Shown here in pieces: positions 1-8,182 of a DNA stretch of 20,854 bases. A program made the translations under genes and the position numbers. Origin of the DNA: Bifidobacterium breve (GTDB taxonomy: Bacteria > Bacteroidota > Bacteroidia > Chitinophagales > Chitinophagaceae). Under the pieces are notes generated by a model that saw nothing but the letters and a program-made list of their open reading frames with translations, did not search any database and was not told the origin of the DNA. Each line of letters opens with the position of its first letter. Within the stretch, counting starts at the first letter, position 1. Location of the stretch: positions 1 to 20,854 of the forward strand of contig CALPJR020000003.1 in the NCBI GenBank assembly GCA_943323935.2, in the 5' to 3' direction.

Positions 1-65
1 ACCCTACAGCAGTTATGCCTGTTTGTATTTATGGCAATGGAAAGACCAAGGAGCTATTTAAGTAA
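1..65 (+). CDS. 3' end of an unidentified gene (partial)
   Basis: Reading from base 3, the frame is open and ends in a TAA at 63-65. The translated tail is PTAVMPVCIYGNGKTKELFK, which looks like a normal protein C-terminus. Frame 1 (stop TAG 85-87) and frame 2 (stop TAA at about 59-61) are also open over this short distance, so the frame choice is a judgement about residue composition. The gene would converge on the hydrolase gene that ends at 94. I do not recognise the product, and no hairpin terminator separates the two genes. Confidence 0.35.
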   Translation, partial: PTAVMPVCIYGNGKTKELFK

Positions 66-93
66 ACACTTCACTAAGCAATACTAGATCTAA

Positions 94-846
94 CTATTTA
101 CTTGCCTTGAGCAATGGATGTTTGATATCGTGGTAAAATGCAAATTGCCATCCTTCTTCTTGTCCTTGTTCCCACCATTTTTGTCTCCATTCCATGGCCA
201 ATTTTCCATCCATATCATACTTGGCTACAAACTTCGATTTGAGTTGTTGTAATTGTGGTGCTACATCTGCACCAAAGAAAAATTGTTCCCCATCCTCTTT
301 GATCCATGCCACTTGATGGTAAGGACAATGCCCGCCTGTGAGTAAATAATGAATACTATGATCAATCACACCTTGGTCTTCAGTTAGCCAAACTACTTTT
401 GAAAAGTCAGTTAAGAATTCAAATTGTTCTTTAATATAAGAGGCAGTAGGATTGGTCATGGCCAATTCAAATTCTCTTTTTTGAACATAATAGGTGGCGT
501 ATGGAAAACTCACATAACGTTCTTGAGATATTGCATCCACATAACTCATCCCGCCTGCGTGGTCCTTATGTAAGTGACTCATAAACACTTTGGTCACCGA
601 GCTTGGATTAATTCCAATAGCCATTAAATTTTCGTGAATTTGCAAGACCCCTTGTGCGTTCATATACCCTAAGCCTGTATCCAATAAAATGATATCCTTA
701 TCGGTAATGACTACGAATGGCTGAATCTCAACAAGAATGCTCCCTTTGGGACGATCTTGTATTTGTTCTCTTTGGGTATCAAATGGAACAAATACTTTGG
801 TTTGATCAATGCTAAAACTGCCTTCTGATAATGGATGAATACGCAT
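94..846 (-). CDS. MBL-fold metallohydrolase
   Basis: This is a cytoplasmic metallo-beta-lactamase-fold hydrolase of 250 aa from the ATG at 846. A TTG at 861 would add five residues but abuts the rodA stop, so I prefer the ATG. All usual metal ligands are visible: the HLHKDH motif at residues 91-96 (HxHxDH), His173 in GGHCPYHQ, Asp194 in GADV, and His239 in FYHD near the C-terminus. There is no signal peptide. The size and motif layout fit the lactonase/hydrolase-like branch of the superfamily, but the substrate cannot be read from the sequence. It begins 15 nt after rodA and is probably the last gene of the cell-wall operon. That placement may be transcriptional convenience or a functional link. 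The fold is certain and the reaction unknown. Confidence 0.88.
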   Translation of the reverse strand: MRIHPLSEGSFSIDQTKVFVPFDTQREQIQDRPKGSILVEIQPFVVITDKDIILLDTGLGYMNAQGVLQIHENLMAIGINPSSVTKVFMSHLHKDHAGGMSYVDAISQERYVSFPYATYYVQKREFELAMTNPTASYIKEQFEFLTDFSKVVWLTEDQGVIDHSIHYLLTGGHCPYHQVAWIKEDGEQFFFGADVAPQLQQLKSKFVAKYDMDGKLAMEWRQKWWEQGQEEGWQFAFYHDIKHPLLKASK

Positions 847-861
847 GCTGCAAAAATACAA

Positions 862-2211
862 TTATCGAAGTACCATTTGTCTATCCGCATCTAATCTTAG
901 TAAAATAAATACCAAAGCAGTAAATGTAAGTAAGGAGGATCCGCCATAACTGATCAAAGGCAATGGGATACCCACTACAGGGAATAATCCAATGGTCATG
1001 CTAATATTGACAGCAATATGAAAAAAGAAAATCCCAACAACGCTATAGGCATACACTCTAGAGAAAGTACTTCTTTGTCGTTCAGCGATACGAATTAATC
1101 TAAATAGGAAAAATAAGTACAATCCTAAAAAAGTAAATGTACCTACAAATCCAAAAGCTTCCCCAATGGATGTGAAAATAAAATCTGTATTTTGTTCAGG
1201 TACATACTTGCCCCTGGTTTGAGTTCCTTTTAAAAAGCCTCTTCCCCAAAAGCCACCAGAGCCTATCGCAATTTTACTTTGCTTCACATTATAGTCGTCT
1301 GGCTTTCTGCTTTTTTTCCCACTTTCAACAAAACTAGCAGCTGCTTTTTGATTCAAACCACAATCGTACTCTTTTCCAACCATGCTATAAATACGCGTTG
1401 TTTGATAACATTCAAATACATTATTAAAAATATAAGGCACTGCAAAACGAACTGTGCCTACACAAACCATCCAAATACTGATGATGAGAACGATGAGTTG
1501 TTTATTGCGTTTTAAACGCTTACCCAAATACATTAAAATGAGTCCTGCAATAACAGATAAAATGATCGCTAATAGCGTTGGTTCTATTAATAAGGTTGCA
1601 ATGACAAGTATTGCAAATGACAACAAAATGATGAGTATAAATGGTGGCAAACCCTCTCTATACATGGCAAATATAAATGCACTGTAGACCAAGGCCAATC
1701 CAAGTTCATGTTGACCAATAGATAGTATTGCTGGCAATGCAATCATGGCCCCTGCAATTAAATGGGATTTAAGTTTTGTAAAATCGGTTTCAGGCCTTGA
1801 GATAAATTTGGCTAAAGCAAGTGCAGTAAAAATTTTACATAATTCTGCTGGTTGCAAATTAAATCCACCTGCAATGGGTATCCAACTTTTAGATCCATTG
1901 ATTTCTTTTCCGATCACAAAAGTGGCTAACATCAATAGCAGTCCACTCGCAAACAAGATATTAGCCAATGCAGTAAAAACCTTACTGTCCATTAGTAAAA
2001 TAAAAACCCCAACAAAGGAACAAAAAATTAAAAAAAAGAATTGTTTGCTATAACTCGTTTTACCACTAATAAAACTCGTTGCCCAATCGGTATTAGGGTT
2101 GTATTCAACCATAAAAATAGCTAGGATACCAATACAGGCCATGAGCATATATAACACAATCACTGCAAGGTCAGTACCTTTAGAAAAATTATTATCGTAG
2201 TTAGAGGTCAT
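862..2211 (-). CDS. rodA: RodA, SEDS-family peptidoglycan glycosyltransferase
   Basis: RodA polymerises glycan strands from lipid II during side-wall growth, paired with PBP2. The 449-aa protein has about ten hydrophobic helices. Family marks are SWIPIAGGFNLQPAE at about residues 109-123, QSKIAIGSGG at 311-320, GTQTRGKYVPEQNTDFIF at 329-346 (the conserved Asp is residue 343), and GIPLPLISYGGSS at 414-426. The stretch between YQTTR (to residue 273) and QSKIAIGSGG is about 18 residues longer than in E. coli RodA as I recall it. It lacks the usual DPLGxGY element and carries Cys268 and Cys284. The gene starts 3 nt after the mrdA stop. The mrdA neighbour separates RodA from the paralogue FtsW. 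Confidence 0.95.
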   Translation of the reverse strand: MTSNYDNNFSKGTDLAVIVLYMLMACIGILAIFMVEYNPNTDWATSFISGKTSYSKQFFFLIFCSFVGVFILLMDSKVFTALANILFASGLLLMLATFVIGKEINGSKSWIPIAGGFNLQPAELCKIFTALALAKFISRPETDFTKLKSHLIAGAMIALPAILSIGQHELGLALVYSAFIFAMYREGLPPFILIILLSFAILVIATLLIEPTLLAIILSVIAGLILMYLGKRLKRNKQLIVLIISIWMVCVGTVRFAVPYIFNNVFECYQTTRIYSMVGKEYDCGLNQKAAASFVESGKKSRKPDDYNVKQSKIAIGSGGFWGRGFLKGTQTRGKYVPEQNTDFIFTSIGEAFGFVGTFTFLGLYLFFLFRLIRIAERQRSTFSRVYAYSVVGIFFFHIAVNISMTIGLFPVVGIPLPLISYGGSSLLTFTALVFILLRLDADRQMVLR

Positions 2212-2214
2212 AGT

Positions 2215-4293
2215 TTATGGATTGAGCTTTTTCTTTTTATCCGTATTTGGAAGCAAGCTATCCTTATTCGTTTTATCTGTATTGGGCAATGGGGCAGTTG
2301 GGGCTGTATCTTTTGTTTTTGTTTTCACCACACCTTCTGCTAACATCTCCATATCCCAAACGTCTGATAATTCATCGTTATTGTATTCGATAGGGGTGAG
2401 GTATGCAGACTTATTATTTTGCACATACCAATTCTTAATGGCTTGTGGCATTAAGTCAACTTGAGCAAGGTTATCCGCTTTCAATTGACTTTCTGTAGTA
2501 AGGGTATCATTTAAATATTGTTCCATTAATAATCCACCAATTGGTCCAGCCCAAGTAGATCCGTACCCTGCATTTTCTACAATGACAGCCACTGCAATTT
2601 TAGGATTGTCTTTTGGTGCAAAGCAAACAAATAAGGAGTGGTTTTTTCCGTGCGGATTTTGTGCCGTACCAGTTTTAGCACAATACTCATGACCTGGTAC
2701 TTTAATGAATGCTGCAGTACCATACACAGTCACATCATGCATTCCTTCCTTGATCACATCAAAATATTCCTTAGGAATTTTTGTTACTTTTTGTTTTTTT
2801 CTATAAGGCGCTAATTGGGCCGCTTCTTCTTGGGTTTCAGATTCAATACTATCTACAAAATGCGGTGTATAATAATATCCATCGTTTGCAATGAATGCCA
2901 TTGAATTGGCTAATTGCAAAGGTGTTGCGGTCATTCTATCTTGACCAATTCCAAGGGTCAACATATAACAGCTATTCCAGTACCTTGGATTACCAAAGTC
3001 CTTACTATATTGCGCAGTGTCAGGAATATTGGCTTTGTTTTCACTTGGTAAGTCAATACCAAGTTTTCGTCCAAATCCAAAAGCGTTCATATATTCTTTC
3101 CACTTTACATATCCGCCTTTAGCTGATTTATATTTTGGATTGTCAATGGCCATTCTAAATACCTGCAAGAAATAGGAGTTACAAGAATATGCCAGTGCCA
3201 ATTGTAAATTAGCGGCGTGTCCCGCATTATGGTGTTCACATTTTCTTGGATCACCACAGGCGCCATAAGATCCATAACAGTTGTAGCCGAAATTAGGCGT
3301 GATCAAGCCTTCGTCTAATGCAATCAATGCACCTAAAGGTTTAAAAGTAGAACCAGGTGGATATTGTCCTTTAATCGCGCGATTGTAGATAGGCCTAGCC
3401 GTATCTAAAAGCAATCTGCCAATTGTTTTTCTTCTTTGACTTCCTGTCAATAAATTTGGATTATAGCCTGGACTAGAAGCCATCGCAATCACACCACCTG
3501 TTTTAGGATTGATCGCAACAGCACTTCCAATTTTATTTTGTAATAATTTTTCTGCTAGTTGTTGTACTTGTACATCAACACTTGTATATAAATTTTTTCC
3601 TGCAATAGCGACGGTATCAAATTCTCCTTTTTCATAAGGGCCTTGTATCTTTCCTTTATTGTCTCTTAAAAAACGTTTTACACCTCTTTGACCCATCAAC
3701 ACAGTTTCATAATTTTTTTCTAATCCAGTCATACCTGCATAATCCCCCATCTCATAGCCTTCTTCTTCATGCTTCTTTAAAAAATTCACGTCAACTTCTG
3801 CCACATAGCCCAATACATGTGCTGCAGTATTGTAAGGATAGCTTCTGATAGAACGCTCCGATAAAGAAAAACCAGGGAATCGGTATAAGTTTTCGTTTAA
3901 TTGCGCGTAAAGTTCAGGTGTTAAAAATGGTTCAAAGACACCAGCTTTTACTCTTGTGTTTTTAATAATCGCTTCCACAATTCTTTTGCTATACTCTGCT
4001 TTATCGATATGTAGGATAGCACATAATGCAGCAGTGTCCACCTTTTTAGCTTCGTTTGGAATCACCACTAAGTCATAACTAATGGTATTTTCTAAGAGGG
4101 CTCTCTTTTTTCTGTCGTAAATGATGCCACGATCTGGGTAAATGATTTTTCTAAAAATGGCATTATTGTCTGCGGCCAATTTGTATTTATTGGATACCAC
4201 TTGAAGACTCACCAATTGAGCTACAATCAGAAAAAAAATAGTGCCAATGATAATTTGAATAATGCCGCCTCGATTCTGATTGTATACTGACAT
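2215..4293 (-). CDS. mrdA: Penicillin-binding protein 2 (class B transpeptidase, elongasome)
   Basis: PBP2 cross-links peptidoglycan in the periplasm as the transpeptidase partner of RodA. The 692-aa protein has an N-terminal membrane anchor at residues 10-30, a dimerisation/pedestal domain at about 50-235, and a transpeptidase domain at about 255-595. The catalytic motifs are intact: nucleophile Ser315 in PPGSTFKP (SxxK), SCN at 370-372 (SxN) and KTG at 540-542. A Cys/His-rich loop at 339-359 (Cys339, Cys346, Cys352, His354, His355, His359) precedes the SxN motif and may bind metal, which is an inference. After the catalytic domain a polar tail (about 655-692) rich in Lys, Thr and Pro contains the hexapeptide LPNTDK twice. 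The gene lies 3 nt after mreD and 3 nt before rodA, so it is almost certainly cotranscribed with both. Confidence 0.96.
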   Translation of the reverse strand: MSVYNQNRGGIIQIIIGTIFFLIVAQLVSLQVVSNKYKLAADNNAIFRKIIYPDRGIIYDRKKRALLENTISYDLVVIPNEAKKVDTAALCAILHIDKAEYSKRIVEAIIKNTRVKAGVFEPFLTPELYAQLNENLYRFPGFSLSERSIRSYPYNTAAHVLGYVAEVDVNFLKKHEEEGYEMGDYAGMTGLEKNYETVLMGQRGVKRFLRDNKGKIQGPYEKGEFDTVAIAGKNLYTSVDVQVQQLAEKLLQNKIGSAVAINPKTGGVIAMASSPGYNPNLLTGSQRRKTIGRLLLDTARPIYNRAIKGQYPPGSTFKPLGALIALDEGLITPNFGYNCYGSYGACGDPRKCEHHNAGHAANLQLALAYSCNSYFLQVFRMAIDNPKYKSAKGGYVKWKEYMNAFGFGRKLGIDLPSENKANIPDTAQYSKDFGNPRYWNSCYMLTLGIGQDRMTATPLQLANSMAFIANDGYYYTPHFVDSIESETQEEAAQLAPYRKKQKVTKIPKEYFDVIKEGMHDVTVYGTAAFIKVPGHEYCAKTGTAQNPHGKNHSLFVCFAPKDNPKIAVAVIVENAGYGSTWAGPIGGLLMEQYLNDTLTTESQLKADNLAQVDLMPQAIKNWYVQNNKSAYLTPIEYNNDELSDVWDMEMLAEGVVKTKTKDTAPTAPLPNTDKTNKDSLLPNTDKKKKLNP

Positions 4294-4296
4294 GGA

Positions 4297-4818
4297 TTAT
4301 CTTTTTAGCTTCCTTCTGTTCAGTAAGAGTTCTACCAATAGAATTAGTAGCATACTCATCCCGCTTGTAAAAAATACTTTTCCTATGAAATAGCTAAAGT
4401 TGCCAAATTGCAACCATTCCAATAACACTAAATAAAAGTGATGTATGAACGTAAGTGAAAATATGTAAAACATAAATGGCCCCCATCCCATGGTTCCAAT
4501 GCTCGGCTCCTTGGTCAATTCCTCTGAGAGTTCTTGTGCCAAAAGAAGATTTAAAATAGTTGGTCTAAGGTAACCAATCAATGTTGCTGCTGCGGCGTGC
4601 AATCCTGGGGTATTGGTAAACATGTCTAAGCAATATCCAAGCGCAAAGCCCAATAAAGTAGTCGTTATTCTGTTAGTGCCAAATGGCAGCCAAAGGATAA
4701 AAATAAAATACAGATAAGGGGTGATAAATTGGTGGATAGGTGGGATCTCATTCAAAATGATAATCTGTATCAATAAGAAGAGGATAAATCTTGCGCTATT
4801 TTTTAGGATATTATTCAT
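4297..4818 (-). CDS. mreD: MreD, rod shape-determining membrane protein
   Basis: MreD is the small integral membrane subunit of the elongation complex. From the ATG at 4818 it has 173 residues, beginning MNNILKNSARF, with about five hydrophobic segments and a basic C-terminus (NRRKLKR). The open frame extends upstream to 4884, but those extra codons lie inside mreC and read as basic, non-family sequence. The ATG at 4818 overlaps the mreC stop in the string ATGAATAA (8 nt), a typical translational-coupling arrangement. MreD proteins diverge strongly, so the assignment rests on size, helix content and position between mreC and mrdA. That context makes it secure. Confidence 0.9.
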   Translation of the reverse strand: MNNILKNSARFILFLLIQIIILNEIPPIHQFITPYLYFIFILWLPFGTNRITTTLLGFALGYCLDMFTNTPGLHAAAATLIGYLRPTILNLLLAQELSEELTKEPSIGTMGWGPFMFYIFSLTFIHHFYLVLLEWLQFGNFSYFIGKVFFTSGMSMLLILLVELLLNRRKLKR

Positions 4819-5665
4819 TGCCTTCCCCCTTTTGCTCAATATCGGTTTGAGCCTCCATTCTTTTATTTTCAACCAAGTATACAAATTCTAAATTGTAAAA
4901 ATTGGTTGCAGATTTAATATTTAAAGTCAAGAAATTGCTAGATGGGTCTTTTATGATACTTGTCACCCTTCCAATCATCAATTGTGCTGGGAAGCTAGAA
5001 GAGTAAGGGCTTGTCAATACGGTGTCACCTATTTTAGGTAAAGCACTTTTTGAAATATTTTTCAACAACAAAATTTCTGGACTCTTCCCATCCCATTCTA
5101 TACTACCAGCAACACGATCTCTTTTCAACATCGCACTTACTTTACTATTGCGATGTAATAAACTCATGATTTTACTATAGTTGTCATTTACTTCTACGAC
5201 CACTCCTACAATTGATCCATCAGGACTTATTGCAGCCATGTCTTTCTTGACACCTTGTAAAGCACCGCGTTCAATAGTGATATAATTTTTTTGAAGTGTA
5301 AAACTGTTACCCACGACTTTAGCTGGGTAATAAAAGAATTTTCTAATTTTTTCTAAACTATCTTTTCTTAAAATCAATGTACCCGATTTTACACTTGTAT
5401 CGTAGGGCACAAAATTTTGAGCAAGTTCATTTCTGAGCGCTACATTTTCTGCAACTAATTTTGCATTGGTTGCTTTTAAATCAAAAAAGTAAGCCCATTC
5501 ATTGTAATAAGAATTCACTTTTCCGGCAACAGTATTATTCCAATTGCCAAAAAATGTTTCGTGGGATTTACTGTAAGAAGACAACATGACCAACGATACA
5601 ATTTGCAGTATCAGGAAGCTAAAAAAAGTAAAATTCTGTCGTATAAAGCCAATGATATTCTTCAT
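4811..5665 (-). CDS. mreC: MreC, rod shape-determining protein
   Basis: MreC is a bitopic scaffold that joins cytoplasmic MreB to the periplasmic domain of PBP2. The 284-aa protein has a membrane anchor at about residues 11-30 and a short heptad-like segment near 62-83 (LKATNAKLVAENVALRNEL), which fits the family's dimerising coiled coil. Two beta-rich segments follow, including the typical GALQGVKKDMAAISPDGSIVG region near 133-153 and GDTVLTSPYSSSFPAQLMIGRV near 217-238. The C-terminus is polar and overlaps the start of mreD. The gene begins 6 nt after the mreB stop. Length and domain order are standard and nothing is broken. Confidence 0.95.
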   Translation of the reverse strand: MKNIIGFIRQNFTFFSFLILQIVSLVMLSSYSKSHETFFGNWNNTVAGKVNSYYNEWAYFFDLKATNAKLVAENVALRNELAQNFVPYDTSVKSGTLILRKDSLEKIRKFFYYPAKVVGNSFTLQKNYITIERGALQGVKKDMAAISPDGSIVGVVVEVNDNYSKIMSLLHRNSKVSAMLKRDRVAGSIEWDGKSPEILLLKNISKSALPKIGDTVLTSPYSSSFPAQLMIGRVTSIIKDPSSNFLTLNIKSATNFYNLEFVYLVENKRMEAQTDIEQKGEGNE

Positions 5666-5671
5666 TAGGTA

Positions 5672-6697
5672 TTATCTCATAATAAATGGAAAACGTTGGT
5701 AGTTTTTCAATGCAATGCCTGTTCCGCGTACAACGCTCTTTAAAGGATCGTCGGCTACATGAACTGGTAATTTAATTTTTGCACTTAATCTTTTATCTAA
5801 ACCTCTTAAAAGTGATCCACCACCTGTAATGTACAAACCTCTACGATATATATCTGCAGCGAGTTCTGGAGGTGTGGTCTCTAAAGCTTTCAAGATAGCT
5901 TCTTCGATTTTGAAAATACTTTTATCTAATGCCTCTGCTACTTCTTGGTAAGAGACCATGATTTGTTTTGGAATACCTGTCACCAAGTCTCTACCATTTA
6001 CTGGCATATCTTCTGGTGGGTTGTCTAAATCTTTTAATGCAGCACCCACATGAATTTTAATTTGTTCTGCAGTACGCTCACCAATTAATAAACTATGGTA
6101 ACGTCTTAATGCTTCCATAATATCTGCAGTGAATTCATCACCAGCTACACGAATACTTTGATCACAAACTATACCTGCTAATGCAATCACGGTAATACCT
6201 GTTGTACCACCACCAATATCAATAATCATATTTCCAACTGGCTCTTCTACATCAATACCAATACCCAATGCTGCAGCCATAGGTTCGTGAATCATGTATA
6301 CTTCTTTTGCGCCTGCTTGTTCCGCACTATCACGCACCGCTCTTTTTTCTACTTCAGTAATGGAAGATGGAATGCAAATTACCATTCTCCAACTTGGAGG
6401 AAATAAAGGCTTCTTTGGATAAATCATTTTCATCAACTCGCGAATCATTAATTCAGCGGCGTTGAAGTCGGCGATTACACCATCTTTTAATGGACGAACT
6501 GTTTTAATACTTTCGTGTGTTTTTTCGTGCATCAACAATGCCTTTTTTCCAACACCTAAAACTTCTTTCATATTATTCCTGTTCAAGGCAATAATTGAAG
6601 GTTCATTTACCACCACTTCATCGTTGTGGATGATCAGTGTATTTGCAGTGCCCAAGTCCATTGCAATCTCTTGGGTGAAAAAGTTAAATAAGCCCAT
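5672..6697 (-). CDS. mreB: MreB, actin-like shape-determining protein
   Basis: MreB is the bacterial actin homologue that forms membrane-bound filaments and orients the wall-elongation machinery. The 341-aa product has the expected ATPase signatures: phosphate-1 loop MDLGTANTLI at residues 13-22, HEPMAAALG at 137-145, phosphate-2 loop IDIGGGTTGITVIAL at 159-173, and the adenosine motif YITGGGSLLRGL at 289-300. The N-terminus (GLFNFFTQE) is hydrophobic, consistent with direct membrane contact. It is the first gene of the mreBCD-mrdA-rodA operon and lies 118 nt downstream of purD. That gap holds a plausible Bacteroidota promoter at 6732-6762. Confidence 0.97.
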   Translation of the reverse strand: MGLFNFFTQEIAMDLGTANTLIIHNDEVVVNEPSIIALNRNNMKEVLGVGKKALLMHEKTHESIKTVRPLKDGVIADFNAAELMIRELMKMIYPKKPLFPPSWRMVICIPSSITEVEKRAVRDSAEQAGAKEVYMIHEPMAAALGIGIDVEEPVGNMIIDIGGGTTGITVIALAGIVCDQSIRVAGDEFTADIMEALRRYHSLLIGERTAEQIKIHVGAALKDLDNPPEDMPVNGRDLVTGIPKQIMVSYQEVAEALDKSIFKIEEAILKALETTPPELAADIYRRGLYITGGGSLLRGLDKRLSAKIKLPVHVADDPLKSVVRGTGIALKNYQRFPFIMR

Positions 6698-6731
6698 ATT
6701 CGTTCAGTATTTTACATTCATTGGAATGATG

Positions 6732-6762
6732 CAAAAATCATCTAAAATCCTTGAACTACAAA
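6732..6762 (-). promoter_or_regulatory. Candidate Bacteroidota promoter of the mre operon
   Basis: On the minus strand a TTTG (-33 element, plus-strand 6759-6762) is followed after 19 nt by GATTTTTG (plus-strand 6732-6739). The latter matches the -7 consensus TAnnTTTG at all but the first base. The predicted transcription start, near 6725, would leave a leader of roughly 28 nt before the mreB ATG at 6697. This is a pattern match to the known Bacteroidota sigma-factor consensus. Confidence 0.45.
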
Positions 6763-6815
6763 GCTTTTTAAAAAAATGAACAAGAATAATTATCAACAAA
6801 GATGATCAAGAAAGT

Positions 6816-8102
6816 TTAGCCCTTGAACTCGTAGCCAATATCTTTTCTGAAATTCATACCTTCGAATTGAATCAGCGCTAACGCGTCTTTTGCAGTATCG
6901 ACTGCTTCGGAAATGGTATTGCCTTCTGCAGTAACTGTTAAGACGCGACCTCCATTGGTTACAATGGCATCTTCCTTAAACCCAGTCCCAGCTTGAAACA
7001 GCGTTGTTTTTGCTTCCTTAGTAACAAGATCGATTCCTATGATAGGGAATCCTTTTTGGTAGTCTCCGGGATAGCCGCCACTTACCGCCATCACGGTGGC
7101 AAATGCGCCCTCATTGTATTCAATATTTACATCCTCTAATGTGCCATTATCGGTGGCTGCTAAAATGCTCACTAAGTCGGTTTGCAAACGGGGTAGAATG
7201 ACTTCAGTTTCAGGGTCGCCCAAACGACAATTGTATTCAATGACTGAAGGTTCCCCGTCACAGTTCATTAAGCCAAAAAAGACAAACCCTTTATAGACCA
7301 ATCCTTCTTTAGCAATGCCTTGGATAGTAGGGCGTACAATCTTTTCTTCCACTTTTTTCATAAAAGCATCATCCATAAATGGCACTGGACTTACACAACC
7401 CATTCCACCTGTATTAAGTCCTGTATCGCCTTCCCCTATTCGTTTGTAGTCCTTTGCATGTCCTATGATTTGGTAGTTTTTGCCATCTGTTAGTGCAAAA
7501 ACACTGACTTCGATCCCTGTTAAAAATTCCTCAATCACCACCCTTGCACTAGCTGCGCCAAATTGTTTATGCTGCAACATGGACTCAAAACTTTCCAATG
7601 CTTCACTATGTGTTGCAGCAATGATTACGCCTTTTCCAGCAGCTAGTCCGTCTGCTTTTAATACAATGGGTAAGCTATGTGCCCCTATATATTGCTTTCC
7701 TTCCTCGTAGGTATCAATCGTAAACTCAGCATATCCAGCTGTTGGAATATGGTGTCTTTGCATGAAATGCTTACTAAAAGCTTTACTCCCTTCCAATTGC
7801 GCTGCTGCTGCAGAAGGTCCTATGACATTGATCGCTTCTGTGGATGGGTCATTTGCAAAAAAGTCAAAAATGCCTTTTACAAGGGGCTCTTCTGGTCCAA
7901 CAATGATCATGTCAATTTGGTGGGTGATGGCTGCCTGCTTCAATCCCTCAAAATCGTCTATTTTAATGGGCAAATTAGTGCCAATAGCTGCTGTGCCTGG
8001 ATTACCTGGTGCGATATACAAATGATCACAATGGTAACTTTGGGCTATTTTCCAAGCCAAAGCATGTTCTCTTCCGCCAGACCCAATAAGTAAAATATTC
8101 AT
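6816..8102 (-). CDS. purD: Phosphoribosylamine-glycine ligase (GARS)
   Basis: PurD catalyses the ATP-dependent ligation of glycine to 5-phosphoribosylamine, step two of purine synthesis. At 428 aa it is the standard single-enzyme length. Visible marks are the N-terminal nucleotide-fold motif MNILLIGSGGREHALAWKI, then GPEEPLVKGI near residues 70-79. The ATP-grasp core follows with LKADGLAAGKGV, NTGGMGCVSPVP and EYNCRLGDPETEVILPRL, and a C-terminal domain ends the protein. The gene stands alone, divergent from the peptide transporter gene and not in a pur operon. No terminator hairpin is obvious between it and mreB, so some readthrough into the mre operon is possible. Confidence 0.97.
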   Translation of the reverse strand: MNILLIGSGGREHALAWKIAQSYHCDHLYIAPGNPGTAAIGTNLPIKIDDFEGLKQAAITHQIDMIIVGPEEPLVKGIFDFFANDPSTEAINVIGPSAAAAQLEGSKAFSKHFMQRHHIPTAGYAEFTIDTYEEGKQYIGAHSLPIVLKADGLAAGKGVIIAATHSEALESFESMLQHKQFGAASARVVIEEFLTGIEVSVFALTDGKNYQIIGHAKDYKRIGEGDTGLNTGGMGCVSPVPFMDDAFMKKVEEKIVRPTIQGIAKEGLVYKGFVFFGLMNCDGEPSVIEYNCRLGDPETEVILPRLQTDLVSILAATDNGTLEDVNIEYNEGAFATVMAVSGGYPGDYQKGFPIIGIDLVTKEAKTTLFQAGTGFKEDAIVTNGGRVLTVTAEGNTISEAVDTAKDALALIQFEGMNFRKDIGYEFKG

Positions 8103-8121
8103 AATTAAGGTGATTGCAGCA

Positions 8122-8129
8122 CGAAAGTA
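8122..8129 (-). promoter_or_regulatory. Candidate -7 box for purD
   Basis: The minus strand reads TACTTTCG here, one mismatch from TAnnTTTG, ending 19 nt before the purD ATG. I see no convincing -33 TTTG at the expected distance, so this is weak. A second near-match, TTATTTTG at 8151-8158 on the plus strand, could serve the divergent transporter gene. Confidence 0.25.
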
Positions 8130-8182
8130 AAATTTATTGAAGGGATTTTATTATTTTGTACCAATTAAATAAACGTTTTATT

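Noticed and set aside
1279..2053. Long open frames antisense to rodA, and similar ones antisense to purD, acs and eno
   Set aside because: Their composition is that of reversed membrane or enzyme codons, no family motif is visible, and each lies wholly within a clear real gene.
2222..2330. Low-complexity PBP2 tail with two LPNTDK copies, considered as a fusion or frameshift
   Set aside because: It is in frame, polar and follows a complete transpeptidase domain. Variable charged tails are common on class B PBPs.
4819..4884. Upstream extension of mreD to an ATG-like start at 4884
   Set aside because: It lies inside mreC, has no MreD character, and the ATG at 4818 forms a typical coupled overlap.
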